Assembly (NCBI GenBank): GCA_945871455.1
Contig: CAMBXJ010000185.1
Coordinates: 1 to 8,101 of the forward strand
Direction: 5' to 3'
DNA length: 8,101 nucleotides
Origin: Asaia bogorensis
GTDB taxonomy: Bacteria > Pseudomonadota > Alphaproteobacteria > Acetobacterales > Acetobacteraceae
Shown in pieces: positions 1 through 6,256 of this stretch. The position numbers and the translations under genes are program-made. Under the pieces are notes generated by a model. The model did not search any database, was not told the DNA's origin, and saw nothing but the letters and a program-made list of their open reading frames with translations. Position 1 is the first letter of the stretch. Every line of letters begins with the position of its first letter.

Positions 1-117
1 GTTCGCACCCTGTCCGGCGCGGACACCTGGCCACCCACGGCGAGCGCCCACCGATCCCGGAGGCCACGCATCCGCGCCGCGATCGGCCGGTGCCCATCGC
101 CAATCGAGCGACGGGTT
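1..117. other. left-edge stretch, no gene recognised
   Basis: This is the sequence just downstream of nrdB. All three plus-strand frames run open through it, as expected at this GC content, but none gives a recognisable protein. On the minus strand an ATG at 97 opens a frame of about 32 codons to the window edge, with no Shine-Dalgarno sequence. A 6-bp hairpin (TGTCCG, loop GCG, CGGACA at 11-25) is visible, but no T-run follows it on either strand, so I do not call a terminator. Confidence 0.4.
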
Positions 118-1167
118 TCACAACACCACGAACGCGCCGGTGGTCGGGTCCTGCACCGGGATGGGGTCGTCGAACGCCTCCTCCCAGGTGCCGATCGTCG
201 AGGCCTTGCTGTACTCGGTCGACCGGTTCTCGAAGAAATTCGCATGCTCCACCGCGTTCAGCATCTCATCCAACCAGGGGAGCGGATTGCGGGCGACATG
301 GTACAACTCGTTCAGGCCGAGCTGGATGAGGCGGCGATCGGCGATGTAGCGGATGTATTCCTTGACCTCGCGGGCCGTCAGCCCCTCCACCGCCCCGGCC
401 TCGAACGCCAGATCGATGAATGCGTCCTCGTGATCGACGATGGTGGCGCAGGTCAGATAGATGTCGCGCTTCAGGTCCTCGGTCCAGATTTCCGGGTTTT
501 CCTGCACGAAGGTGCGGAACAACCGGATGATCGAGTTGCAGTGCAAGCTTTCGTCGCGCACCGACCAGGAGATGATCTGCCCCATGCCCTTCATTTTTCC
601 CCGCCTTGGGAAATTCAGCAGGATGGCAAAGGAGGCGAATAATTGCAGGCCCTCGGTAAAGGCACCGAACGCGGCCAGGGTTTTTGCGATATCGGCCCGT
701 GAATCGACCGAAAACCCCTGCATGTAGTCGTACTTGTCTTTCATTTCCTTATATTTGAGGAATGCTTGATACTCGATCTCGGGCATGCCGATCGTGTCGA
801 GCAGGTGGCTGTAGGCGGCAATGTGGATCGTCTCGATGTTGGAAAACGCCGACAGCATCATCAGCACTTCGGTGGGTTTGAAGACCCGCGCGTAGAGCTT
901 CATGTAGCAGTTGTTCACCTCGACATCGGCCTGGGTGAAAAAGCGGAAAATCTGGGTCAGCAGATTGCGTTCCGCGTCCGTCAGGTTGCGGTGCCAATCC
1001 TTCACGTCATCGGCCAGGGGAACTTCCTCCGGCAGCCAATGCACGCGCTGTTGCATCAGCCATGCCTCATACGCCCAGGGATAGCGGAATGGCTTGTAGA
1101 CCGGGTTTTCGGTCAGCAGGTTGAAACGAACCGGATGTTCGTCGGCGGCGTGGTGCATGCCGTCCAT
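118..1167 (-). CDS. nrdB: class I ribonucleoside-diphosphate reductase, beta (R2) subunit
   Basis: This is the small subunit of aerobic ribonucleotide reductase. It carries the diiron-tyrosyl radical that the alpha subunit (NrdA) uses to turn NDPs into dNDPs in the cytoplasm. With the start at 1167 the protein has 349 residues, a normal R2 length. The diiron ligands line up with the E. coli pattern: Asp81 (QADVEV), Glu112 and His115 (IETIH), Glu172 (FTEGLQ), Glu206 and His209 (RDESLH). The radical tyrosine is Tyr119 in ExxHxxxY. Trp44 before PEEV matches the E. coli Trp48 of the radical path, and Tyr319 near the C-terminus (STEYSKA) is a candidate for the inter-subunit step. The frame stays open to 1380, but that extension reads through a repeat. 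ATG 1167 has GGAG 10 bases upstream (1178-1181). No nrdA lies on its 5' side; the next gene upstream is divergent. Confidence 0.96.
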   Translation of the reverse strand: MDGMHHAADEHPVRFNLLTENPVYKPFRYPWAYEAWLMQQRVHWLPEEVPLADDVKDWHRNLTDAERNLLTQIFRFFTQADVEVNNCYMKLYARVFKPTEVLMMLSAFSNIETIHIAAYSHLLDTIGMPEIEYQAFLKYKEMKDKYDYMQGFSVDSRADIAKTLAAFGAFTEGLQLFASFAILLNFPRRGKMKGMGQIISWSVRDESLHCNSIIRLFRTFVQENPEIWTEDLKRDIYLTCATIVDHEDAFIDLAFEAGAVEGLTAREVKEYIRYIADRRLIQLGLNELYHVARNPLPWLDEMLNAVEHANFFENRSTEYSKASTIGTWEEAFDDPIPVQDPTTGAFVVL

Positions 1168-1265
1168 TCTGGGGTGGCTCCGATCGGCTGAGGGCTTGGG
1201 GCGAATCGCTTTGGGTGATCTACGGATTGTGGTGTGAGTGGCATGAGGGCGCAAGCGGTGGTGTT

Positions 1266-1339
1266 GGCGGGGTTTCCGCCCCGGCCCGGAACCCCGACCA
1301 GGGCTCTGCCCTGGACCCGCCAAGGGCGACGGCCCTTGG
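1266..1339 (+). repeat. triple-hairpin intergenic repeat, copy 1
   Basis: Three hairpins lie in tandem, joined by short C-rich linkers. Hairpin 1 is GGCGG / CCGCC (1266-1270 with 1276-1280). Hairpin 2 is CCAGGGC, loop TCT, GCCCTGG (1298-1314). Hairpin 3 is CCAAGGGC, loop GACG, GCCCTTGG (1320-1339). The linker ACCCCGA precedes hairpin 2 and ACCCG precedes hairpin 3. Copies 2 (7606-7671) and 3 (7767-7833, inverted) have the same order of hairpins and similar linkers. I recall similar elements from Acetobacteraceae genomes, but that is unverified memory. The copy lies between divergent genes, so it is not placed as a terminator for either. Confidence 0.8.
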
Positions 1340-1525
1340 AACCGGATATTTGGGCGTTGGCGGACCGTTCGAACAGGCATCTACGTGGGCGGCGATTCAT
1401 ACATACCAACGGTCCAAGCCGTTGGCACCATAGCCGCTTTGCTTCGGGTTCCAAAGGTCTTCGCCACGGACCGACGCTCGGCCATTGCCAAGCCTCGGGT
1501 TCGGGGGAACTCTCACCCATCGACT

Positions 1526-1530
1526 GGGAG
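1526..1530 (+). promoter_or_regulatory. Shine-Dalgarno site of the amidase
   Basis: GGGAG lies 6 bases before ATG 1537. It is the reason for choosing this start over the open upstream frame reaching 1234. Family alignment agrees: the usual amidase N-terminal helix (LIRMTATDAVGRLNRREISPLDL) begins right after this ATG. Confidence 0.75.
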
Positions 1531-1536
1531 CCTGCC

Positions 1537-2982
1537 ATGAGTGACGACCTGATCCGGATGACCGCCACCGACGCCGTCGGCCGCCTGAACCGACGCGAAA
1601 TCTCCCCGCTGGATCTGATCGACGCCGCGGCGGCCCGAATCGCCGCGGTTGAGCCCGACGTCAACGCGCTGCCCACGCTCTGCCTCGATCGTGCCCGCGA
1701 TCACGCGCGCCGCCTGATGAACGGGGCTGGGCGGCAGGCCGAGGGCGACCCCGGCTGGCTCGCCGGGCTGCCGGTTTCGATCAAGGACCTGACCGACGTT
1801 GCCGGCGTGCGGACCACCTATGGCTCTCCCATCTTTCGCGACCATGTGCCCGTGAAATCGCATCCGCTGGTGGACCGGATAGAGCGCAAGGGCGGCATCG
1901 TCCTGGGCAAATCCAACACGCCGGAATTCGGCGCCGGCGGTTCGACGTTCAACGAGGTGTTCGGCCGGACCCGCAACCCGTGGAACACCGCGCTTACCTG
2001 CGGCGGGTCGACCGGGGGCGGCGCGGTGTCGGTGGCGACCGGGGAGGTCTGGCTGGCGCATGGCACCGACCACGGCGGATCGCTGCGCCGGCCTGGCACC
2101 TATTGCTCGGTTGTCGGATTGCGGCCGTCGCCGGGGCGGGTCACGCGGGGCACATCCAACAACCTGTTCTCACCTTTGTCGGTGCAGGGGCCGATGGCGC
2201 GCAACATCCCCGACCTGGCGCTGTTCCTGGACACGATGGCCGGCCTGTGTCCGCTGGACCCGCTGACCTTCGATGCCCCGGCCGTTTCCTTCGTGCACGC
2301 CCTGCACGCGGCCAAACCACCGCGGCGCATCGCCTACAGCCCGAACTACAACGGAAAACTGGCCGTGGATCGCGAAACGCGTGACATCTGTGAGCGCGCC
2401 GTGCGTCGCTTCGAGGATCTGGGCTGCGTGGTGGAAGAATTCGCCCCCGACCTCGGCGCGATCGAGGAAGCGTTCATGGTCCTGCGGTCGCAGCATTTCG
2501 TGGTGGATCGGGAGTTGCAGTTGCAGTCCCATCGCGACCTGCTGAAAGCCGACATCGTCTGGAATACCGAAACGGGCCTGGGCCAAACCCCCAGCCGGAT
2601 CGCCTGGGCCGACCGCGAACGGGCGGCCTTCTACCGCCGCGTTGCCGCGATGTTCGAGACTTACGACGTTTTCGTCACGCCCAGCGCCGCGACTCCGGCC
2701 TTCGACGTGAATCTGCGCCACCCGGAGACCATCGATGGCGAGAAGCTGACGAACTACATGGGCGCGTCAACCCTGAACGCGGCGATCACCATGACGAGTT
2801 GCCCCGCCGTCGCCGTCCCGGCCGGGTTCGACCAGTATGGCCGCCCGGTGGGCTTACAAATCGCCGGACCGGCGCGCGGCGAGGCCGCCTGCCTGTCGGC
2901 GGCCTGGTTCCTGGAGCAACTGACCGGGCTCGACCGCCTATTGCCGATCGAGCCACGCCCCGGCACCGTCCCGCCCGGGTAA
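1537..2982 (+). CDS. amidase-signature family hydrolase
   Basis: This is a 481-residue enzyme of the amidase signature (AS) family, cytosolic by the absence of a signal peptide or membrane segment. AS enzymes hydrolyse C-N amide bonds through a Ser-cisSer-Lys triad. All three residues are present: Lys83 (VSIKDL), Ser158 (CGGSTGG) and the nucleophile Ser182 (GTDHGGSLR). The 24-residue spacing between the two serines equals that in FAAH and malonamidase E2. The usual GGSSGG motif reads GGSTGG here, with Thr159 in place of the second serine. The C-terminal part has the expected TP-x-x-ATP (381-387) and P-AVAVPAGFDQYGRPVGLQI (423-442) blocks. The substrate cannot be told from sequence, and GatA is unlikely because gatB/gatC are absent. 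The last residues (PGTVPPG) and the stop run into a downstream repeat. The neighbours give no functional clue. Confidence 0.92.
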   Translation: MSDDLIRMTATDAVGRLNRREISPLDLIDAAAARIAAVEPDVNALPTLCLDRARDHARRLMNGAGRQAEGDPGWLAGLPVSIKDLTDVAGVRTTYGSPIFRDHVPVKSHPLVDRIERKGGIVLGKSNTPEFGAGGSTFNEVFGRTRNPWNTALTCGGSTGGGAVSVATGEVWLAHGTDHGGSLRRPGTYCSVVGLRPSPGRVTRGTSNNLFSPLSVQGPMARNIPDLALFLDTMAGLCPLDPLTFDAPAVSFVHALHAAKPPRRIAYSPNYNGKLAVDRETRDICERAVRRFEDLGCVVEEFAPDLGAIEEAFMVLRSQHFVVDRELQLQSHRDLLKADIVWNTETGLGQTPSRIAWADRERAAFYRRVAAMFETYDVFVTPSAATPAFDVNLRHPETIDGEKLTNYMGASTLNAAITMTSCPAVAVPAGFDQYGRPVGLQIAGPARGEAACLSAAWFLEQLTGLDRLLPIEPRPGTVPPG

Positions 2983-3006
2983 TCCCAACCGTCCGAAACG
3001 ATGACC
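2981..3006 (+). repeat. direct repeat, left copy
   Basis: This 26-base copy matches 3154-3179 at 24 of 26 positions; both differences are C here and A there. The shared core is CGTCCGAAACGATGACC. It begins within the amidase stop codon TAA (2980-2982), so the end of that gene appears to lie inside the repeat. The two copies bracket the 31-bp inverted repeat at 3019-3111. Confidence 0.85.
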
Positions 3007-3018
3007 CATGGGTGGCCA

Positions 3019-3111
3019 CTGTCATTGCGAGCGCAGCGAAGCAATCCAGCGGCCCGGCACTATCGATCCTGTTGGTTGCTCTGGATTGCTTCGCTGCGCT
3101 CGCAATGACAG
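3019..3111. repeat. 31-bp perfect inverted repeat (MITE/REP-like palindrome)
   Basis: The arms 3019-3049 and 3081-3111 are perfect reverse complements (31 of 31), separated by a 31-base loop. After one mismatch the pairing continues for 4 more pairs (3014-3017 with 3113-3116). The arm begins CTGTCATTGCGAGCGCAGCG, a sequence I recall as a common interspersed palindrome in many bacterial genomes (memory, not searched). It lies between convergent genes, where such a hairpin could stop transcription from both sides. There is no transposase in the window, so if mobile it would depend on an enzyme elsewhere. Confidence 0.9.
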
Positions 3112-3146
3112 CGGCCGTTGTCGCCAAGGGTCAGTGGTTCGGTCGG

Positions 3147-3161
3147 TTGGTATAATACCAA
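3147..3161. repeat. 15-base palindrome TTGGTATAATACCAA
   Basis: Two 7-base arms (TTGGTAT / ATACCAA) pair around a central A. The palindrome overlaps the start of the right direct repeat (3154-3179). It is AT-rich in a GC-rich setting. The left direct repeat is preceded by GGT and a shorter version of this sequence, so the palindrome may be one end of a larger repeat unit. Confidence 0.7.
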
Positions 3162-3179
3162 ACGTCCGAAACGATGACC
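3154..3179 (+). repeat. direct repeat, right copy
   Basis: This is the partner of 2981-3006 (24 of 26 bases identical). It lies 42 bases past the right arm of the 31-bp inverted repeat. At 26 bases it is too long to be a typical target-site duplication, so it is more likely part of a repeat unit that was duplicated or into which the palindrome inserted. Confidence 0.85.
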
Positions 3180-3257
3180 GACGCACCGCCCTGACCATCG
3201 TTGCCACACATGATCAGGCAACCCGATCCCGGCCCCCTTTGGCGTCGAAGCGCGGGT

Positions 3258-3276
3258 TGCCGGGTCAAGCCCGGCA
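3258..3276. repeat. small hairpin TGCCGGG-TCAAG-CCCGGCA
   Basis: A 7-bp stem with a 5-base loop lies 113 bases beyond the permease stop codon. The GGGTCAAGCCC core resembles short dispersed palindromes common in alphaproteobacterial intergenic DNA (recalled, not searched). No T-run follows on either strand, so it is not a classical intrinsic terminator. Confidence 0.6.
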
Positions 3277-3388
3277 CACGGTAAGGGGAATGGCTCGACA
3301 CTTCGCCCGAAAAGCGAAGCAGCTTGTGCATGCATCGGACACCGCGCATTTCGCCATCGGAAGCCGGCCGCAACTCCGACGCCGACCA

Positions 3389-5011
3389 CTACCCGGATTG
3401 GCGCAGCAGCCCATCCGGCAGCGGCGGCGGGTCCGACAGCCGCCGGTCGACCCCGCGGCGCGCCCGGTTCTCCAGCGGGGCCAGCAGCGCCGCGGCCAGC
3501 ATGGCGACAAGCACCAGCGCCAGGGCGGCGACGGCGCCTTCCTCATAGGTCCCGCGCACGGCCTCTCCATACAGCGCGGTCGACAGGGTTTCGACATTGA
3601 CGGGACGCAGCAACAGAGTTGCCGGCAATTCCTTCATGGCATCGATGAACACCAGCAGCGTGGCGGCGCCGAGCGGCCAGATCAGCAGGGGGCAATGGAT
3701 GCTGCGCAGGAGACGGGCGGAATGGCAGCCCAGGCCGCGGGCGGCGTTGTCGTAATCGATACCGAGGCGCGCGTAGGCCGCATCGAGGCCGGCCGCGGGG
3801 ATTGCCAGGAAGCGCACGACATAGGCCATGATCAGCGCTACGCTCGACCCCAGCGCCGTCCAGCTTACCGGCGCATCCGACACCAGGCGCCAAAGTGCCG
3901 CTAATCCGTCGTCGAATGTGCCGAGGGCGATGATCAGCCCGACCGCCGCGACTCCGCCCGGCAACGCGTATCCCATCGTGCCCAGCCGCAAAAACACCCC
4001 GCCGTGGCCGACTCGCGCCACGAAGGCCAGGACCAGCCCGCACAGGACCGTCGCCAGCGCCGCCCAGGATGCGAACCAGGCACTGTTGCCGATCCACACG
4101 CCCAGTTCGGCCGGCAAGCCGAACACCGCCACCCTTTCCCACGCCTTCACCGTCAGATGAGCGACCGGTACCAGAAAGCCGAATGCGATGGGGAAAGCGC
4201 AGGCCGCGGTGGCGAAGACGGCGCGGGCGCCGGTCAGCACGATCGGATCGTAGGGTCTGACATCGCCGATGAAGCCGTATTGCTTGCGGCCCCAGCGTTC
4301 CAGGCTGAGCAGCAGCACGACCAGACCGACCAGCACCAGGGCGATCTGCGCGGCGCCTTCCAGGGAGCCTCGGTTCAGCCAGGTGACGTAGATCGACACG
4401 GTCAGTGTGCGAACGCCCAGGAATTCGCTGGCGCCGACATCGTTCAGCGCTTCCATCAGCGCCAGGCTAAGCCCGACCGCCAAGGCCGGGCGCGCCATGG
4501 GAATCCCAATGCGGCTGAACAGGGTGAAGCCGGACGCTCCGAGACTCCGTGCGGCCCAGAGCGCGTCCGCCGCCTGCAGCGCGAACGCGGCGCGGGCGCT
4601 GAGATAGACATAAGGGTAAAGCACCAGACCCAGCACGAGAATGCATCCGCCGAGCGAGCGGATATCCGGCAAGGTCAGGCCGCGCGGGTCGGTGATGCCA
4701 AGCAGGGCGCGCAAGGTGGACTGCACCGGTCCGACGGGGTGCAACACATCCAGATAGGCGTAGGCGGCGATATAGCCCGGCATCGCCAGTGGCAGCAGCA
4801 AGGCCCACGACAGCAGGCGCCGGAACGGAAACTGGTACATGCTGACCAGCCACGCGGTTGATGCGCCGATCAGCACCACGACCAGACCGACGCCCAGCAG
4901 GTACAATGCCGTTTCCGCCAGAGCATTGGGCAGCACGTAACGCAGCAGATGCGGCCAAAGATCGCCCGAGCCATGCGCCGCAACGACCGCGAGCGCCAGC
5001 ACCGGCAGCAA
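3389..5011 (-). CDS. ferric-iron type ABC transporter permease (two fused TM domains, FbpB-like)
   Basis: This is an inner-membrane permease of the iron(III)/thiamine class, in which two permease domains sit in one chain of about 540 residues. From TTG 5011 it has 540 residues with about a dozen hydrophobic segments. Each half carries an ABC-contacting EAA-type loop: residues 153-177 (AARSLGASGFTLFSRIGIPM) and about 423-447 (AARGLGCHSARLLRSIHCPL). The stretch DAMKELPATLLLRP (457-470) is typical of this class. It follows the binding-protein gene on the same strand. The start is uncertain. TTG 5011 lacks a Shine-Dalgarno sequence and cuts the first membrane segment short. No ATG or GTG exists in frame between the preceding stop (5072-5074) and 5011. 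CTG 5053, with AAAAGG 8 bases upstream, would give 554 residues and a complete first segment. Coordinates follow the conventional TTG. Confidence 0.9.
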   Translation of the reverse strand: MLPVLALAVVAAHGSGDLWPHLLRYVLPNALAETALYLLGVGLVVVLIGASTAWLVSMYQFPFRRLLSWALLLPLAMPGYIAAYAYLDVLHPVGPVQSTLRALLGITDPRGLTLPDIRSLGGCILVLGLVLYPYVYLSARAAFALQAADALWAARSLGASGFTLFSRIGIPMARPALAVGLSLALMEALNDVGASEFLGVRTLTVSIYVTWLNRGSLEGAAQIALVLVGLVVLLLSLERWGRKQYGFIGDVRPYDPIVLTGARAVFATAACAFPIAFGFLVPVAHLTVKAWERVAVFGLPAELGVWIGNSAWFASWAALATVLCGLVLAFVARVGHGGVFLRLGTMGYALPGGVAAVGLIIALGTFDDGLAALWRLVSDAPVSWTALGSSVALIMAYVVRFLAIPAAGLDAAYARLGIDYDNAARGLGCHSARLLRSIHCPLLIWPLGAATLLVFIDAMKELPATLLLRPVNVETLSTALYGEAVRGTYEEGAVAALALVLVAMLAAALLAPLENRARRGVDRRLSDPPPLPDGLLRQSG

Positions 5012-5061
5012 GGTCAGGGATGCGACCGCGGTCGCGCCGATTCGGGATAACAGCGACGTGG

Positions 5062-5067
5062 CCTTTT
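5062..5067 (-). promoter_or_regulatory. candidate Shine-Dalgarno site for a CTG start of the permease
   Basis: On the minus strand AAAAGG lies 8 bases before CTG 5053, just after the TAA of the binding-protein gene. Starting there restores the hydrophobic stretch IGATAVASLTLLPVLALAVVAA as a full first transmembrane helix, preceded by a short N-terminus with one arginine. CTG is a rare start codon in bacteria, so this needs experimental support. Confidence 0.4.
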
Positions 5068-5071
5068 CGCG

Positions 5072-6097
5072 TTACTGATCGAACCCGGAGCGATCGACGG
5101 CCAGGCTGGCGGTCTTGCCGCCCGCGGCGAGGTGACCCGGCGTCACGCTGTCGGATCGCAAGGCTCCCGCGGCGGCGATGATGGGATGCAGGGGGACTCC
5201 GGCGCGGACGGGCGCCTCGAAATTCGCTTGCGCGAGCTTGCTTTGCGCGTCGGCGCCGACGAGGAATTCAAGCAGGTTGATCGCGCCACCGCGGTTCGGC
5301 GCGTGCTTTGTGACCGCGGCTCCCGAGATATTCATATGAGTGCCGATCTTGTCGGAAAACGTCGGCAGCACGACGCGGACCGCCTCGGCCCATTTCGCCT
5401 GCTCGGGGCCGCCGGCGCCGGACTTCATCAGACCGTAGTAGTAGATGTTCGAAACCCCGACGTCGCACAGGCCGGCGGCGATGTCCTTGGCGACATCACG
5501 GTCTCCACCGCCCGGACGGCGCGCCAGATTGGCTTTCAGCCCAGCCAGGTAGGTGTCCAGCGCCGGCTCCCCGTGCTTGGCGAGAAAGGCGGAGAACAGG
5601 GCCACGTTGTATGGGTGCTGGCCGCCACGGATGCAGACCCGGCCTTTCCAGCGCGGGCTGGCCAGGTCTTCATAGGTCGGGTTTTCCGTGGCCGGCACGC
5701 GATCCCGGGACACGAACAGGACCCGCGCCCGCAGGGACAGCGTGAACCATTGCCCAGCCGGATCGCGGAACGCGGGCGGGATGGCGGCATCCAGCACCGG
5801 CGAACGCACCGGCTGTGTCAGACCGCGCTTCACCAGGTCCAGCAGATTAGCGGCGTCCACCACGATGATCAGATCGGCCGGGGACCGCGCGCCTTCCGAC
5901 TGAAGCCGTTCCGCCAGACCGACCTGCAGGAAGACGGTGTTCACCTTGGTGCCGGTCCTGGCCGTGTAGGCTTCCAGCAGCGGTCGGATCAATCCCGGCT
6001 CCCGCGTTGTGTAAAGCGTAACGTCGGCGGCCCAGGCACTGGCGGTGACGGCGGTCAGGAGCAGGGCCACGACGCTGGCGAAAATCGAACGGATCAT
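5072..6097 (-). CDS. ferric-iron ABC transporter substrate-binding protein (FbpA/FutA-like)
   Basis: This is a 341-residue periplasmic binding protein of the iron(III) family, which delivers Fe3+ to the permease encoded just downstream. Residues 1-23 form a Sec signal peptide: Arg3, a hydrophobic core (FASVVALLLTAVTA), then SAWA before the likely mature Ala24. The mature protein opens with DVTLYTTREPGL, the usual first strand of this family. Three consecutive tyrosines, Tyr219-221 (SNIYYYG), match the tandem-Tyr iron ligands of FbpA. The C-terminus (LAVDRSGFDQ) matches the normal family end. ATG 6097 has GGAG 9 bases upstream (6107-6110) and is followed at once by the signal peptide; the open frame back to 6475 runs through a tandem repeat and is rejected. 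The permease lies in the same frame after the TAA. No ATPase gene is adjacent. A different metal or anion is possible, but the YYY motif favours iron. Confidence 0.92.
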   Translation of the reverse strand: MIRSIFASVVALLLTAVTASAWAADVTLYTTREPGLIRPLLEAYTARTGTKVNTVFLQVGLAERLQSEGARSPADLIIVVDAANLLDLVKRGLTQPVRSPVLDAAIPPAFRDPAGQWFTLSLRARVLFVSRDRVPATENPTYEDLASPRWKGRVCIRGGQHPYNVALFSAFLAKHGEPALDTYLAGLKANLARRPGGGDRDVAKDIAAGLCDVGVSNIYYYGLMKSGAGGPEQAKWAEAVRVVLPTFSDKIGTHMNISGAAVTKHAPNRGGAINLLEFLVGADAQSKLAQANFEAPVRAGVPLHPIIAAAGALRSDSVTPGHLAAGGKTASLAVDRSGFDQ

Positions 6098-6106
6098 GAT
6101 GACTGG

Positions 6107-6110
6107 CTCC
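6107..6110 (-). promoter_or_regulatory. Shine-Dalgarno site of the binding-protein gene
   Basis: GGAG on the minus strand lies 9 bases before ATG 6097. It fixes the start immediately ahead of the signal peptide and argues against the long N-terminal extension that the open frame would permit. Confidence 0.7.
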
Positions 6111-6133
6111 AATGACACGACACGAGACGCGGG

Positions 6134-6256
6134 TGTTGCAGTGGGCGTTGCCGGAGGGGGGCGTTGCCGGAGGGGGGCGTTGCCGGAGGGGGCGTTGCCG
6201 GGGGGTGTTGCCAGAGGGTTTTGCCGGGGGTGTTGCGTGGGAGGTATTGCGTGGGC
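6134..6256. repeat. degenerate G-rich tandem array (12-16 bp units)
   Basis: About nine units built on the theme CGTTGCCGGAGGGGGG lie head to tail. Units at 6146-6161 and 6162-6177 are identical 16-mers. 6178-6192 is the same minus one G, and 6193-6205 is shortened to 13. 6206-6218, 6219-6230, 6231-6244 and 6245 onward decay further, and 6134-6145 is a degenerate leading unit. The plus strand carries G-runs of 5-6 at 6156-6161, 6172-6177, 6188-6192, 6200-6205 and 6226-6230. The minus strand, which would be the 5' leader of the iron-operon mRNA, is C-rich and G-poor. There are no spacers, so this is not CRISPR. Confidence 0.85.

Larger units (their letters stand above)
1168..1536. other. divergent intergenic region nrdB / amidase
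   Basis: This 369-base gap separates two divergent genes. It holds one triple-hairpin repeat (1266-1339, listed separately) and a second inverted repeat, CCAACGG / CCGTTGG (1406-1412 and 1419-1425, 6-base loop). A weak sigma70-like match faces nrdB on the minus strand: TTGCGC (1249-1254), 17-base spacer, CACAAT (1226-1231). I would not rely on it. I found no convincing promoter for the amidase and no clear NrdR-box pair next to nrdB. The amidase reading frame is open back to 1234, but that part encodes repeat-derived, low-complexity residues and looks non-coding. Confidence 0.6.
2983..3388. other. convergent intergenic region full of repeats, no gene
   Basis: This 406-base gap lies between the convergent amidase and permease genes. 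It contains 26-bp direct repeats, a 31-bp perfect inverted repeat, a 15-base palindrome and a TGCCGGG hairpin, all listed separately. A further hairpin, CTTCGC / GCGAAG (3301-3306 with 3314-3319), lies 70-90 bases past the permease stop and could help end its transcript, although no T-run follows it. Open frames here, such as the plus frame from 3008 to 3904, run through the repeats and then antisense to the permease; I do not believe they are genes. Confidence 0.75.

Noticed and set aside
1..97. Minus-strand open frame from ATG 97 running off the left edge
   Set aside because: No Shine-Dalgarno site, no recognisable sequence, and too short to judge.
1168..1380. N-terminal extension of NrdB
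   Set aside because: The added residues are Arg/Pro-rich and derive from the repeat; ATG 1167 gives the normal R2 length and has GGAG upstream.
1234..1536. N-terminal extension of the amidase frame by 101 codons
   Set aside because: It reads through the triple-hairpin repeat; ATG 1537 has GGGAG at 6 bases and begins at the normal family N-terminus.
3008..3904. Long plus-strand open frame of 298 codons over the repeat region and the permease 3' end
   Set aside because: It starts inside the 31-bp palindrome region, continues antisense to the permease, and is rich in Arg, Gln and Gly as expected of a shadow frame in GC-rich DNA.
4004..4861. Plus-strand open frame of 285 codons
   Set aside because: Fully antisense to the permease; composition dominated by Gln, Arg, Gly and Ala, with no recognisable domain.
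3389..6097. A fused binding protein-permease made by reading through the TAA at 5072-5074
   Set aside because: The two genes are in the same frame, but the binding protein ends at its normal C-terminus in the periplasm while the permease N-terminus should be cytoplasmic, so a direct fusion would have the wrong topology.
5132..6115. Plus-strand open frame of 327 codons
   Set aside because: Fully antisense to the binding-protein gene, whose signal peptide and tandem-Tyr motif are convincing; the antisense product matches nothing I know.
6134..6256. CRISPR-like array
   Set aside because: The units are adjacent without spacers and there are no cas genes; it is a simple tandem repeat.
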